Shown: positions 30,727 through 39,041, counted from the stretch's first letter. The stretch is DNA of 64,000 nucleotides from Pirellulaceae bacterium (GCA_029243025.1 JAQWSU010000015.1:1-64000), one strand, 5' to 3'. Made by a program: numbers and translations. Notes: generated by a model not told the origin, from the sequence alone.

Positions 30727-31210
30727 ATCTGTCAGTGCGCAGAGTGACGTGGGGCACGGGATGCAGATGGATTCTCCAATGCCGCGCTAATCTGGTGGAT
30801 GAGTCTGATAGCTCAGGTCCGGTGGCTAGTTTAGCACGGGCCAACGGAGGTTTGTAGCGAGTAAAAGTCGTCTAACGAAAGTGACAAGTCGTTGCGTCTC
30901 GTGCCCCCCGGACGGAGTGGTGCTGAGCGAGAGTCGCCAGAACCGCAAAAGGTGATTGGCCAGGGGGCAACCCACGCGCTGTACCCTCTGAGCAAGAACG
31001 ACGCTTGATCTTCCTCGGCCAGGACGTCGTCTGGCCGGCACGACGCGTGCGTGAAAAGAAGTACTTTGAAGAAATACCTGCTGAATTACGAGGCGATGAT
31101 CCGTGTTGGCGGTTTGTCGCCAAATGATCTTATTGGCGTCCGAAGCATTCGGCCTTGCAAATCTGCGGCGCTGCAACGCGTCTTTCCGTGCGGCACGATT
31201 TGATTCAATC
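30727..31210. other. Gap between halogenase and giant gene; possible gene-tail remnant
   Basis: No intact gene was seen in these 480 bases. On the plus strand an open stretch of 66 codons (30927-31127) without a good start ends in a protein-like tail including RRLIFLGQDVVWPARR and RGDDPCWRFVAK, then TGA. It may be the 3' end of a lost gene or chance. A 134-residue minus-strand frame over the same bases is Arg-rich and looks spurious. Confidence 0.4.
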
Positions 31211-32731
31211 TCACTCGTCGATCTCATCATGCAACCACCCCATCAACGTTTGATGTGACGGAAGTGTGTTGGCGAGTTCTTGATTTTGGGTTTTGATTTT
31301 TTCGAGGATTTCGCAGGCGACAGCAAAATTGGAGAAATCTGCCCGCGGCAGATTGCGGCGCGGCAGTCGGTCGCCCCCGCAGAGAATGTGATAAAAGCTG
31401 ATCTCGTGAAATACGGAATCTCTGGCGATCTCGATCAGACCGTTCTCGTCGTAGATGTCCAGCGTGCCGACAAGGGATTCGGGCAACGGAACGCTGCGAC
31501 AGTCGCGCCAGAACGGTTCATGTTCGCGTTGAGATAGGATGTAATGTAACACAATGAAGTCACGGACTTCTTCATAGAAGTCCTGCATGCATTTGTTGTA
31601 TTGCCGAATCAATGCTTGATTATAGTTTTGGTCCGGAAAGAAACGCAGCAGCATTTCAATTCCTTTCTGAGCCAGATGAATACCGGTTGACTCAAGGGGC
31701 TCGATAAAGCCGGCAGCGAGTCCAATTGAGATGCAATTTCCGTGCCAGAAATCTCGGCGGTGTCCGACTGGGAAGCGTAAGTGCCGAGGTGCTTCGGTGA
31801 CTGCTCCTTGGTTTCCCAGGGCATCCAATAATTCGCGCGTGGCGTTATCTTCGTCCGTGTGATCGGACGAATAAACGTAACCGCAACTGAGGCGGTGGCT
31901 CAGTGGTATCTGCCACATCCAACCAGCACTAAGCGCGGTCGATCGTGTGTAGGGTCGTGCTTTTGCGTCATTTGGCAGATCGACGACCACGGCCCGATCA
32001 CACAACAGCTGATGAGACCAATCGACGAATGGGACAGCAAGCGTTTTTTCAATGAGTTGGGCCCGAAAGCCGGTGCAGTCGATGTACAAATCGGCGGACA
32101 ATCGCCGACCTGATTCGGTCTCGATGTGATCGATTAGGCCACGTTGGTCGAGTTCGACGTGCTGGACATTGTCGAATATCTGCTCAACGCCCTCGGTGAC
32201 GCCAATGTCCGCCAGATAGTCTCCCAGCAGTCCGGCGTCCAGATGATAGGCGTAACTGCCACGTTGGATAATCGTGGAGGTTCCACCCAATGGGCGCGGC
32301 GCCTTCAAGCTCTCACAGAGTTGGACTTGGAGCGAATACGACGAGTATGATCCGACATCGTGCCCGTTCCGCAGCGCCTTCTGCCAGAAATGAAACAGGT
32401 CGAGATGATCAATTATGCCGCCACAAATTCCAAAAGGATGCCAATAGCTTTGGTTGGGATGGACCCAATCAGAGAATTCAATCCCTAGCTTATAGGTCGC
32501 ATTGCAGCGTCGCATGAAGTCGTCTTCGTCAAATTTCATGTTTCGCACAAATTTGACCAGCGAAGGGATCGTGGCTTCGCCAACGCCGACGGTCGATATC
32601 TCGGGTGATTCGACCAAGGTTACCTTGCAGCCAACTTTTCTCACAAATCGATTGAGATAGGAGGCGGTCATCCAACCGGCCGTGCCGCCACCGACAATCA
32701 AGATCTGCTTGATATTAGAGCTGTCGCTCAT
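31211..32731 (-). CDS. Flavin-dependent (tryptophan-type) halogenase
   Basis: The 506-residue protein has all hallmarks of the PrnA/RebH family. The FAD-binding GGGTAG is at residues 14-19, the TxGVGEATIP segment near 47-56, and ATYKLGIEF carries the catalytic-type lysine at 81. The halogenase signature WMWQIP is at 271-276 and FIEPLESTGI at 342-351 carries the conserved glutamates. Length matches the family (about 500-540). Enzymes of this family chlorinate or brominate indole, pyrrole or phenol rings using FADH2, halide and O2, and need a flavin reductase, which is not in the window. The substrate may be free tryptophan, a carrier-bound unit or a peptide; the sequence does not decide. It is the last gene of the cassette beginning at 35493, about 525 bases upstream of the giant gene on the same strand. 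Confidence 0.95.
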   Translation of the reverse strand: MSDSSNIKQILIVGGGTAGWMTASYLNRFVRKVGCKVTLVESPEISTVGVGEATIPSLVKFVRNMKFDEDDFMRRCNATYKLGIEFSDWVHPNQSYWHPFGICGGIIDHLDLFHFWQKALRNGHDVGSYSSYSLQVQLCESLKAPRPLGGTSTIIQRGSYAYHLDAGLLGDYLADIGVTEGVEQIFDNVQHVELDQRGLIDHIETESGRRLSADLYIDCTGFRAQLIEKTLAVPFVDWSHQLLCDRAVVVDLPNDAKARPYTRSTALSAGWMWQIPLSHRLSCGYVYSSDHTDEDNATRELLDALGNQGAVTEAPRHLRFPVGHRRDFWHGNCISIGLAAGFIEPLESTGIHLAQKGIEMLLRFFPDQNYNQALIRQYNKCMQDFYEEVRDFIVLHYILSQREHEPFWRDCRSVPLPESLVGTLDIYDENGLIEIARDSVFHEISFYHILCGGDRLPRRNLPRADFSNFAVACEILEKIKTQNQELANTLPSHQTLMGWLHDEIDE

Positions 32732-32747
32732 ATTTTGAGTTCTCGTT

Positions 32748-32834
32748 TTAAAAAATGAGCCGTGCGAGGCACCGTTGCGAGGAGGCGAGCTGGCGTTGGA
32801 GCCGTTTGGGAACGAACCAGTTGCCGAACCGCAT
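32748..32834 (-). CDS. Possible 28-residue peptide between the 288-residue gene and the halogenase
   Basis: The ATG overlaps the stop of the preceding gene as TAATG, typical of translational coupling, and the frame ends 17 bases before the halogenase start. The product begins MRFGNWFVPKRLQRQ and ends RCLARLIF. It is strongly basic, with a single Trp (residue 6) and a single Cys (residue 23). Because the neighbours are a halogenase, a radical SAM enzyme and a methyltransferase, a peptide substrate is conceivable. No known leader or recognition motif is visible, and a 28-codon frame can occur by chance in a 100-base gap. Confidence 0.3.
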   Translation of the reverse strand: MRFGNWFVPKRLQRQLASSQRCLARLIF

Positions 32835-33700
32835 TAGAAGACTCCATAGTAACCACTCTTGACGACATGCAATCCGTGTTCGTCGGCATAGTAGTCGAAC
32901 CCTACATCAAACAATAGATGGTCAAGCTCCGATCGATGTTGAGCGACCCATTCCCGAGTTTCTGTCGGGTAAGAAAACTGGTCGAGGAAGAACGAGAGTT
33001 GCGAGACGTCAACACCGGAAAAGTAGATCGTGTCGCAGCCTTCCTTGTTGGCGATGCAGATCGTATGGCATGCTCGCAAAGCCGGGTGCAGAATCTGGTC
33101 GATATTGGAATTTCCCGTCGCCAAATGTGCGGAACAACCAATTTTCTCTGCAACTTGACGAAGCTGGCGTTTGGCGTCGAAGAAGAAATAGAGGTTCTTC
33201 AACGATAGTTGATGCGCCCGCTGCTCGTAGGCGATACCTGACGATACGGTACTTCCTGGGTTTCCGATGTAAACCTGAATGTCATCCAGACTTCTTCGCC
33301 CGGAGATGAGCTGATCGTCCACGTCCAGTGAGAACATGAAGTAGGGGATCTCTTCATTGGGTTGGAGATCGCAGCGAACAATCGGGCGAATGGCGTCCAG
33401 CACGCGGGTGATCGAAACATCTCGCTCCCTTCGCTGATAGTCGTAGAAATAGAACTCCCATTGCGTTTGGCCATTAACTTGCTTGGTTCCCCAAACGGTT
33501 CGAAACATTCCGATCGCTGTGCGAATCTGTTGGACCAGTTCGTAGGCGCGTTCGTTGATTTGCGCGAGGTGGAACGAATGGAACAGCAAGCTCACCGGCC
33601 GTAATTTGCCCTCGGTCTTGGCAATCGGATTGTAAGGCCACCAGCAATAGTTGAAGTACTTATCGTCGGCTGCCGTGAACTCGATTGCAGCTTGTGTCAT
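32834..33700 (-). CDS. Unrecognised 288-residue partner of the radical SAM enzyme
   Basis: I do not recognise a named family. The ATG overlaps the radical SAM stop by four bases (ATGA), so the two are translationally coupled. The protein is rich in aromatic residues (FNYCWWPYNP near 16-25, WEFYFYDY at 81-88) and ends VVKSGYYGVF. Three stretches match the C-terminal half of the upstream radical SAM protein: residues 65-88 with 405-428 there, 164-190 with 520-546, and 214-230 (ending NKEGCDTIYFSGV) with 570-586 (ending HREGLDFFNIYYGV). It therefore looks like a stand-alone paralogue of that domain. No signal peptide or membrane segment is seen, so it is probably cytoplasmic. Substrate binding or an enzymatic role in the same pathway is possible. 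Confidence 0.85.
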   Translation of the reverse strand: MTQAAIEFTAADDKYFNYCWWPYNPIAKTEGKLRPVSLLFHSFHLAQINERAYELVQQIRTAIGMFRTVWGTKQVNGQTQWEFYFYDYQRRERDVSITRVLDAIRPIVRCDLQPNEEIPYFMFSLDVDDQLISGRRSLDDIQVYIGNPGSTVSSGIAYEQRAHQLSLKNLYFFFDAKRQLRQVAEKIGCSAHLATGNSNIDQILHPALRACHTICIANKEGCDTIYFSGVDVSQLSFFLDQFSYPTETREWVAQHRSELDHLLFDVGFDYYADEHGLHVVKSGYYGVF

Positions 33701-35493
33701 TCTGAAGATCCTACGGTCGTGGTCGGTTTGTGGTATTCGACACCATAGTAGATGTTGAAGAAATCAAGACCTTCTCGATGGATCCCTCCGGCTAAATGCC
33801 CAAATGGCTGCAGTTGGATAGTATCGTACAGTTGGCGGAAATTGCGATCTGGAATCTGATGCCGGGCAAACATTGCCGCGAGGGGTTGCCGAACGTCCTT
33901 TATTTGCAGCTCGGCGTCGTACAGATTCAGATCGAACGACCGACGTTGATTTTGGTCTTCCGTCACCTCCAAATAACGAAATTGCGTCGCCGGATTGCGG
34001 TCTTTCGCAAGGCTGAGGATCGCACCTACCTGCTGCAGCGCATCGTTTTGGGGTTCGTTATAGAGGTCGGCGATACGACTCTGAATCCCGTCAACGGTTA
34101 GCTTTGGAAACCAACGATAGCTGGTCACAATTTTCCGCTCTGGCTTCTGGCTGTCCCATTTGAAAGCGATGTAGAGTAGTCGCGGGTCCGCGTTAACCTG
34201 TGGTGGCATGGCAAATTCAAGGTACACCTTGTAAAGGTCAGCCTCGCCTCGCCTTTCGTATCCAAGATGCACAAACGGAGCGATCGAAAGCCGTTCCCCC
34301 AGCTTTGCCAGTAGGGTGCTAGGCATCCGCATTCTGCGACAAATGTCCATGATTGTTTGATTCGGGCGTTTACGAATCAACCGCTTGTTGAGAGTGACCA
34401 AGAAACGATCCGTTTCGAGCGACCCATGACAGATGCGGAATGATCTTTCTGTACTGTGTTTCAGGCCAAGCTCTTGGATAAGTTGGAGTACGCCACGGCT
34501 TCGATCGTTCTCATGGAAGGGGACCGTCTTTCCTGGTGAATGCGAGTCTTCGTTGGCCGATTCGACAGGGATTCGAGCGTCGTTAGAGATCCCTCGATCG
34601 TTGAGCGGTGATAGCAGGTCACGCTCCCAACCGAACTTTTCGATGTAGGCCGTCGTCAAGCCAAGACATTTGGTGGAGTGACAGGAATCACGATGAACGC
34701 ATTGATGGAAGCCGTTGCGGTGAAATTCCTTCCAGAAAGAAGGATCGATGATGAGCTTTGGCTGGTCGTTGTCTAACCCGTTTCGATGATCTCCCAATAA
34801 GCACTCGGGGAAGTTCTTGATTTCCACAGCGCGTCCGAGGGCCTGCGCCCGAGCGCTTGCATCCACCAAGTAGGGGAGAATTTCTGCATGGGACACGATG
34901 AGGTCTTTTTCATCCGTGTCGTTCATCGGCCAGTAATTCCAGAAGTCCATCTGAACGAGTCGCTGGAGATGCGAAAGTCGACTGACGACTTGAGGCAGCT
35001 GCCGGTAGCTAAGTCGGGTGATGACGGTATTTGTGAACGTGACGACGTTCTCGAACTCTTCCAGATTTTCCAGACCCTGTATTGTTTTGGCGAAAGAGCC
35101 TGGCACATCGGTGATTCCGTCATGGGTGGCGGCGTCCGCCGCAGCGACACTTACGAAGAACTCGTTGACACCTGCATCGACGAGTTCTCGGCAATAGTCT
35201 CGGTTAGTCAGCCGCATTCCATGCGTCTGAATTCGCACATGATCGAATCCGTGCTCACGTGCGCGTCGAGCGAGTTTCGGAAGATCGTTCCGCAGGGTGA
35301 CCTCAGACCCGGTGAAGACGATCCCTTTCCAGAGATGTTCACGGTGGTTTGTCTGGATAAGCTTTTCGAACTTTTCGTCAGATTCAGGCTCGAGACGGTC
35401 CATTGTCTCTTCGATCATGCAGTGTTCACACCGCAAGTTGCATCGGAAGTGCATTGTTACTTCAACATATTGATCGTGGTTGAAGTACCCCAT
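33697..35493 (-). CDS. Radical SAM enzyme with long C-terminal domain
   Basis: The frame starts GTG-ATG; the ATG at 35493 is chosen, giving 598 residues. Numbered from the GTG, the 4Fe-4S motif CNLRCEHC is at 19-26 (CX3CX2C), and FTGSEVTL at 61-68 is the GGE-type SAM-binding strand. Further cysteines at 232 (FPECLLGD), 266, 272 and 277 (QCVHRDSC then KCLGL) could hold an auxiliary cluster as in other radical SAM maturases, although the spacing is not the standard SPASM pattern. Residues from about 340 to the end form a separate domain homologous to the following 288-residue protein. Its partners (halogenase, methyltransferase) suggest tailoring of a small molecule or peptide. A candidate promoter lies about 70 bases upstream. 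Confidence 0.9.
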   Translation of the reverse strand: MGYFNHDQYVEVTMHFRCNLRCEHCMIEETMDRLEPESDEKFEKLIQTNHREHLWKGIVFTGSEVTLRNDLPKLARRAREHGFDHVRIQTHGMRLTNRDYCRELVDAGVNEFFVSVAAADAATHDGITDVPGSFAKTIQGLENLEEFENVVTFTNTVITRLSYRQLPQVVSRLSHLQRLVQMDFWNYWPMNDTDEKDLIVSHAEILPYLVDASARAQALGRAVEIKNFPECLLGDHRNGLDNDQPKLIIDPSFWKEFHRNGFHQCVHRDSCHSTKCLGLTTAYIEKFGWERDLLSPLNDRGISNDARIPVESANEDSHSPGKTVPFHENDRSRGVLQLIQELGLKHSTERSFRICHGSLETDRFLVTLNKRLIRKRPNQTIMDICRRMRMPSTLLAKLGERLSIAPFVHLGYERRGEADLYKVYLEFAMPPQVNADPRLLYIAFKWDSQKPERKIVTSYRWFPKLTVDGIQSRIADLYNEPQNDALQQVGAILSLAKDRNPATQFRYLEVTEDQNQRRSFDLNLYDAELQIKDVRQPLAAMFARHQIPDRNFRQLYDTIQLQPFGHLAGGIHREGLDFFNIYYGVEYHKPTTTVGSSE

Positions 35494-35560
35494 CACTGGT
35501 TCTCGAGGCCAAACTAACCGAATAACAGCGACCCAAGGTCAGTCGCGAAGACACTAGCCT

Positions 35561-35588
35561 ACGATACACGAGGTTGTTCTCGGGTCAA
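35561..35588 (-). promoter_or_regulatory. Candidate sigma-70-like promoter before the radical SAM gene
   Basis: Read on the minus strand, TTGACC (35583-35588) and TATCGT (35561-35566) are 16 bases apart, about 70 bases before the radical SAM start. This would let radical SAM, partner and halogenase be transcribed separately from the methyltransferase. It is a pattern match only; planctomycete promoters are poorly defined. Confidence 0.35.
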
Positions 35589-35665
35589 TACCTGACGAAC
35601 CCAAGCGAAGGACACCGAGGGCTTAACGCATGGCGATTGTCGCCGCGTTCGATCGAGCTTCGCTC

Positions 35666-36703
35666 TCACATTTTTTTCGCAGTCAGTAGGAAAAATGGCA
35701 TTTCAAGATCGATCCACTCGACGGTGATATCGACCATACCCATCTCGGAGAGTTGCGTTTGGTAGATCTCTGGTGCGCGAAACGCACGAAAGAAGAGTAA
35801 CATCGGGACTTGAGGAAATCGATGCAATTCTGACGCGTGAATCGGTCCTCGTTCGAAGATTAGCAGTGTGCCTCCCGGTTCGAGTACCTGAGCTGCTTTC
35901 GACAAGATTCGATAGGTCATAGATTCAGGCCAATCGTGAAGCATCGACTTGAACACGATCGAATCGAAACCTCTCGGCAACGCATCATCAACCGCGGAGC
36001 CTTTCATGAAGGTAATTCTGTCCGCCTCAGGTTGCTGCAGAAGATGCTCTTGGCCAACGACGCAGACCACCGGCAAGTCGAAGACTGTGCCTTGCAGTTG
36101 GGCATGTTGCTTACAGACCTGCAGGAGGAATTCTCCGCTATTCCCTCCAACGTCAAGCATTCGCTGATGTTGGCTGAAGTCGTAGAGGCACATGGCGAAT
36201 GCCGATTCGTATCGTGTGAGCGTCGACGTGAAATGCATCCAACGCTTCGTCGCTGCGTAATTTTCGGGAGTCAACTTGAGGCATCGCTGGTAATCGAATA
36301 GACGAAAGACTCGAGATTGCTCCATGAATTGTGCTGGGTTGGCGATTAACGAGGTAAACAGATCGGCCAAATCGGGCGTCACTAGAATCGCGAAATCCAG
36401 CTTTGCTTGAAGTAAGTCTCGGTATTGCAACGCATGAGCAAAGGGTTCGGTGAGTCGAATTCGCTCTCCAGATGATTCGATGACCTGATTGACGGTGAGC
36501 AAATTGAGTAGCATGTCGAAGCCTTGGCGATCGAACTCGAAAGACTCGTACAGCGCACTGTGATCGACGCCGTCACTCCCAACGAGTCGATCGATTACCC
36601 TTAGGTCGAACGCAGTCTTCAAGCTTGTAGCACCGACCAGGTTCTGTAGAAAACGATCGACACAAAGATATCTCGCCAGTTCATTTGTAGAACGATCGTC
36701 CAT
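35666..36703 (-). CDS. SAM-dependent O-methyltransferase (COMT-like)
   Basis: The protein has 345 residues, the usual length of the plant-COMT / bacterial small-molecule O-methyltransferase family. The N-terminal ~110 residues form the helical dimerisation region. The SAM-binding motif I is LDVGGNSGEF (183-192), followed by FDLP (208-211), and the family signature HDWPE is at 256-260, after which comes LEPGGTLLIFE. Such enzymes methylate hydroxyl groups of phenolic, polyketide or amino-acid-derived compounds in secondary metabolism. It lies 170 bases upstream of the radical SAM gene on the same strand and is probably part of the same pathway, though a separate promoter may sit between them. 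The substrate is not predictable from sequence. Confidence 0.9.
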   Translation of the reverse strand: MDDRSTNELARYLCVDRFLQNLVGATSLKTAFDLRVIDRLVGSDGVDHSALYESFEFDRQGFDMLLNLLTVNQVIESSGERIRLTEPFAHALQYRDLLQAKLDFAILVTPDLADLFTSLIANPAQFMEQSRVFRLFDYQRCLKLTPENYAATKRWMHFTSTLTRYESAFAMCLYDFSQHQRMLDVGGNSGEFLLQVCKQHAQLQGTVFDLPVVCVVGQEHLLQQPEADRITFMKGSAVDDALPRGFDSIVFKSMLHDWPESMTYRILSKAAQVLEPGGTLLIFERGPIHASELHRFPQVPMLLFFRAFRAPEIYQTQLSEMGMVDITVEWIDLEMPFFLLTAKKM

Positions 36704-37336
36704 TTATTGCTTCTCGCTATCTACACCATCAGGCGATCCGCGACAGGGTTGGTCTCGATATTGACAAGGTTCAAATCAATCAACGAAATTTATTGTCGCT
36801 CGGTTGAGCGAACTGCATACGCTCTTGGGAGAACTCTACTATGGATTCTACCGACTTGGTAGGTGTCAGGATGGTAAAAGAGCCGTGAAGGATGTCGACA
36901 ACGCAAGGGCGTTGTTCGCCTGGTCGGTTGACCTCAGAAGGCACGATGGATTCTCTGTCACGTCGGGAATTCTTCAATACCTTCGGCGGAAGATTCAACC
37001 TGGTATATTTCCATCGTTCACTGCATTTGGCGACAATTTGGTCAGTTTCAAAAAAAGCGCCTCGTTGTATCCCAAGAAACAAGAATCAAATGCAATCATG
37101 TCGAGGTGTTGCTAATTGTTGGCCGAAGGTGTGGGTTCGCTTTCATGCTGCGGAAGGTATCACCGTGTGAGTTGAAGGTGATCGCCTAGCTGCATTGGTG
37201 AGCAGTGTAAAGGGATCGGGATCTGTAAACTGCCTTGAAAACCCAGCTAATGTTCAAGCGTCCTTGGGGGGCAACGGCAAAGAGTGCCAAGAGGTGGGTT
37301 GTTGAAGTTTATCTCAATCAAGCCGCATCATGAACT
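36704..37336. other. Gene-poor gap with a possible Tat-signal gene remnant
   Basis: No convincing full gene was seen. On the plus strand an ATG at 36946, preceded by AGAAGG, opens MDSLSRREFFNTFGG, which resembles the twin-arginine start of planctomycete DUF1501-type exported proteins. The expected hydrophobic segment does not follow and the frame loses protein character before its stop at 37170. It may be the remnant of a deleted gene, or chance. Confidence 0.35.
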
Positions 37337-37642
37337 TCAGATGTTTACCGCTTTGGATAGTGCTCCGGCGGGTGAATCGCCGTTCCCGCTTTTCACGAGT
37401 CTCAGCAGATAAATGAATAGGGCGATAGAAAAACAGAGTGAGATGAGACCCGTCAACGCCCAAGCGACGCCGAAAATTAAGAGGCCGAAGGGGAGGGTGC
37501 CGTCGGGTTTGGATTGGAACCATTCTGCGGGTGCAAGCGAGGCAACTGGAACAAGGACGAGTGCGAGACCCATTCCCCACGACACGAAACCCACTAACAA
37601 CGCCAATCCGATCGCCCTTAAGAGCTTGGAGAAGAAAATCAT
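37337..37642 (-). CDS. Small membrane protein with two transmembrane segments
   Basis: The frame can start at a GTG at 37651 or the ATG at 37642; the ATG is preferred because an AAGG lies about eight bases upstream. The product (about 101 residues) has two clear hydrophobic segments, roughly residues 9-38 and 51-80, joined by a short loop with WFQSKPDG, and a polar tail ending SGNGDSPAGALSKAVNI. I recognise no family. It stands alone, divergent from the alkane monooxygenase gene. Hydrophobic periodicity supports a real gene; the function is unknown. Confidence 0.6.
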   Translation of the reverse strand: MIFFSKLLRAIGLALLVGFVSWGMGLALVLVPVASLAPAEWFQSKPDGTLPFGLLIFGVAWALTGLISLCFSIALFIYLLRLVKSGNGDSPAGALSKAVNI

Positions 37643-37651
37643 GCCTTGCAC

Positions 37652-38002
37652 CTTGCCATCAAATGAACGTTGTGAAGGTTTAATGTCGACAGAAAAAGCT
37701 TACCTCAGGAAATCCTGCCGTCAGAATTCAATCGGGAAATGCCGATAATTCAAATGATTCACTTGGTCTGCTTGAAACGGAGCGATCAGCGAGTAATCGC
37801 AAAGGTTGTTGCGCCTTTTGATCGTTTGCCTCGAGGTAAAGCATTCATGGATTCGCCTTCCTGAGGTACCGATGAAAAGCACGAATCACAGCGGTTTATT
37901 CTTGGGTCCGTTTCTTGATCGTTGCATCGGGTTGCACGAATTTGTTTCAGCGACACAATCACGGTTGAGAGCGGTTTGGGATAATTGCAAACGGATAGCA
38001 CG
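37652..38002. other. Divergent intergenic region
   Basis: These 350 bases separate the small membrane protein (minus) from the alkane monooxygenase (plus) and presumably hold both promoters. I see no clear promoter boxes, RNA gene or repeat. Short frames on both strands look spurious. Confidence 0.5.
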
Positions 38003-39010
38003 ATGAGTGGTCGCGACCGATTGAAACCGGAATCCTGGCTGTGGCATTTGCTGGGGTTGGTCAATCCATTGATTGTGATTTCCAGCAATCTCGTTGGAGG
38101 CTATTGGGTGGCGACGGGGGTGATTTATATGCTCGTGCTCGGGCCTCTGTTCGATCTTCTGTTAGGCCGCGCTAAACGAGCAAGGCCTGCTCGGGAATCG
38201 GGGCGTCCGTTCGAGTTGCTGCTTGTTGTTCACGCTATGCTTCAATTTGTGGTTTTGCTAACCCTGCTGTATCGAGCATCGATGGATGGTTCAGCTTGGA
38301 CGACTTGGGTTGCAGCGCTGAGTACAGGACTTTGCTCTGGTGCATCTGGCATCATAGTTGCCCATGAACTGGGTCACAAAAAACCGGGCTCGCTTTTGTG
38401 GTGGGTGGGGCGATTCAATTTGCTGGGCGTCCTCTATTTGCATTTCACGACGGAGCACAATTTCACTCATCATAAGCATGTGTCGACCGTTGCAGATCCC
38501 GCCACAGCTCGCTATGGCGAGTCACTTTGGGGATTCGTTGTTCGTACCATCCCGGGGCAATTCCAGGACGCTGTGGAGATTCATAACCGAAAAGATCGGA
38601 CCGGCTTGGACAATCCTGTTTATCGAGGGTTGTTGCTGCAAATTCTTTTGGTGTTTGGAATCTATGCGACCGCTGGATTATGGGTGAGTGCGGCTTTTGT
38701 GATGCAGGCCGCGTTTGCGATCTTCTTACTGGAGTACATTAATTATATCCGGCACTACGGACTTCACCGAGCGGTGGGTGAGCAGCTGAGCGAGATGCAT
38801 TCGTGGCAGTCCGAGGAACGTTGGTCACGGTGGACATTGCTGGAACTCACGAGGCACCCGGCCCACCATTTAAAGGCGGCCGAACCCTTTTGGAGATTAG
38901 GACCGTACGAGACGGCTCCCAGGTTACCCAGCGGCTACTACGGAATGTTTTGGATTGCGGTGATTCCACCTTTGTGGAAACGTCTGGTTCATCCGCGACT
39001 CCCGACGTAG
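38003..39010 (+). CDS. alkB: AlkB-family alkane 1-monooxygenase
   Basis: The frame extends up to a TTG at 37985, but the ATG at 38003 gives the typical N-terminus; the product is 335 residues, somewhat shorter than well-studied AlkB (about 400). The three histidine boxes of membrane di-iron hydroxylases are present: HELGH (121-125), EHNFTHHKHV (151-160) and RHPAHH (284-289). The AlkB-type NYIRHYGL (247-254) is also present. Several hydrophobic segments precede and separate the boxes. The enzyme inserts oxygen at the terminal carbon of medium- or long-chain alkanes, using rubredoxin and rubredoxin reductase, neither of which is nearby. Substrate could also be another hydrophobic chain. The gene is not in an operon; the next gene is convergent. 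Confidence 0.92.
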   Translation: MSGRDRLKPESWLWHLLGLVNPLIVISSNLVGGYWVATGVIYMLVLGPLFDLLLGRAKRARPARESGRPFELLLVVHAMLQFVVLLTLLYRASMDGSAWTTWVAALSTGLCSGASGIIVAHELGHKKPGSLLWWVGRFNLLGVLYLHFTTEHNFTHHKHVSTVADPATARYGESLWGFVVRTIPGQFQDAVEIHNRKDRTGLDNPVYRGLLLQILLVFGIYATAGLWVSAAFVMQAAFAIFLLEYINYIRHYGLHRAVGEQLSEMHSWQSEERWSRWTLLELTRHPAHHLKAAEPFWRLGPYETAPRLPSGYYGMFWIAVIPPLWKRLVHPRLPT

Positions 39011-39041
39011 TTGAGTTGACTTGGTGAATGGGGAAATGCGG

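Noticed and set aside
30826-31230. 134-codon minus-strand frame overlapping the halogenase end
   Set aside because: Arg-rich composition without motif; looks like non-coding sequence.
34888-35517. 209-codon plus-strand frame inside the radical SAM gene
   Set aside because: Antisense shadow; the radical SAM frame carries the catalytic motifs.
37786-38088. 100-codon minus-strand frame before the alkane monooxygenase
   Set aside because: It overlaps the start of the alkane monooxygenase and has no protein-like pattern.
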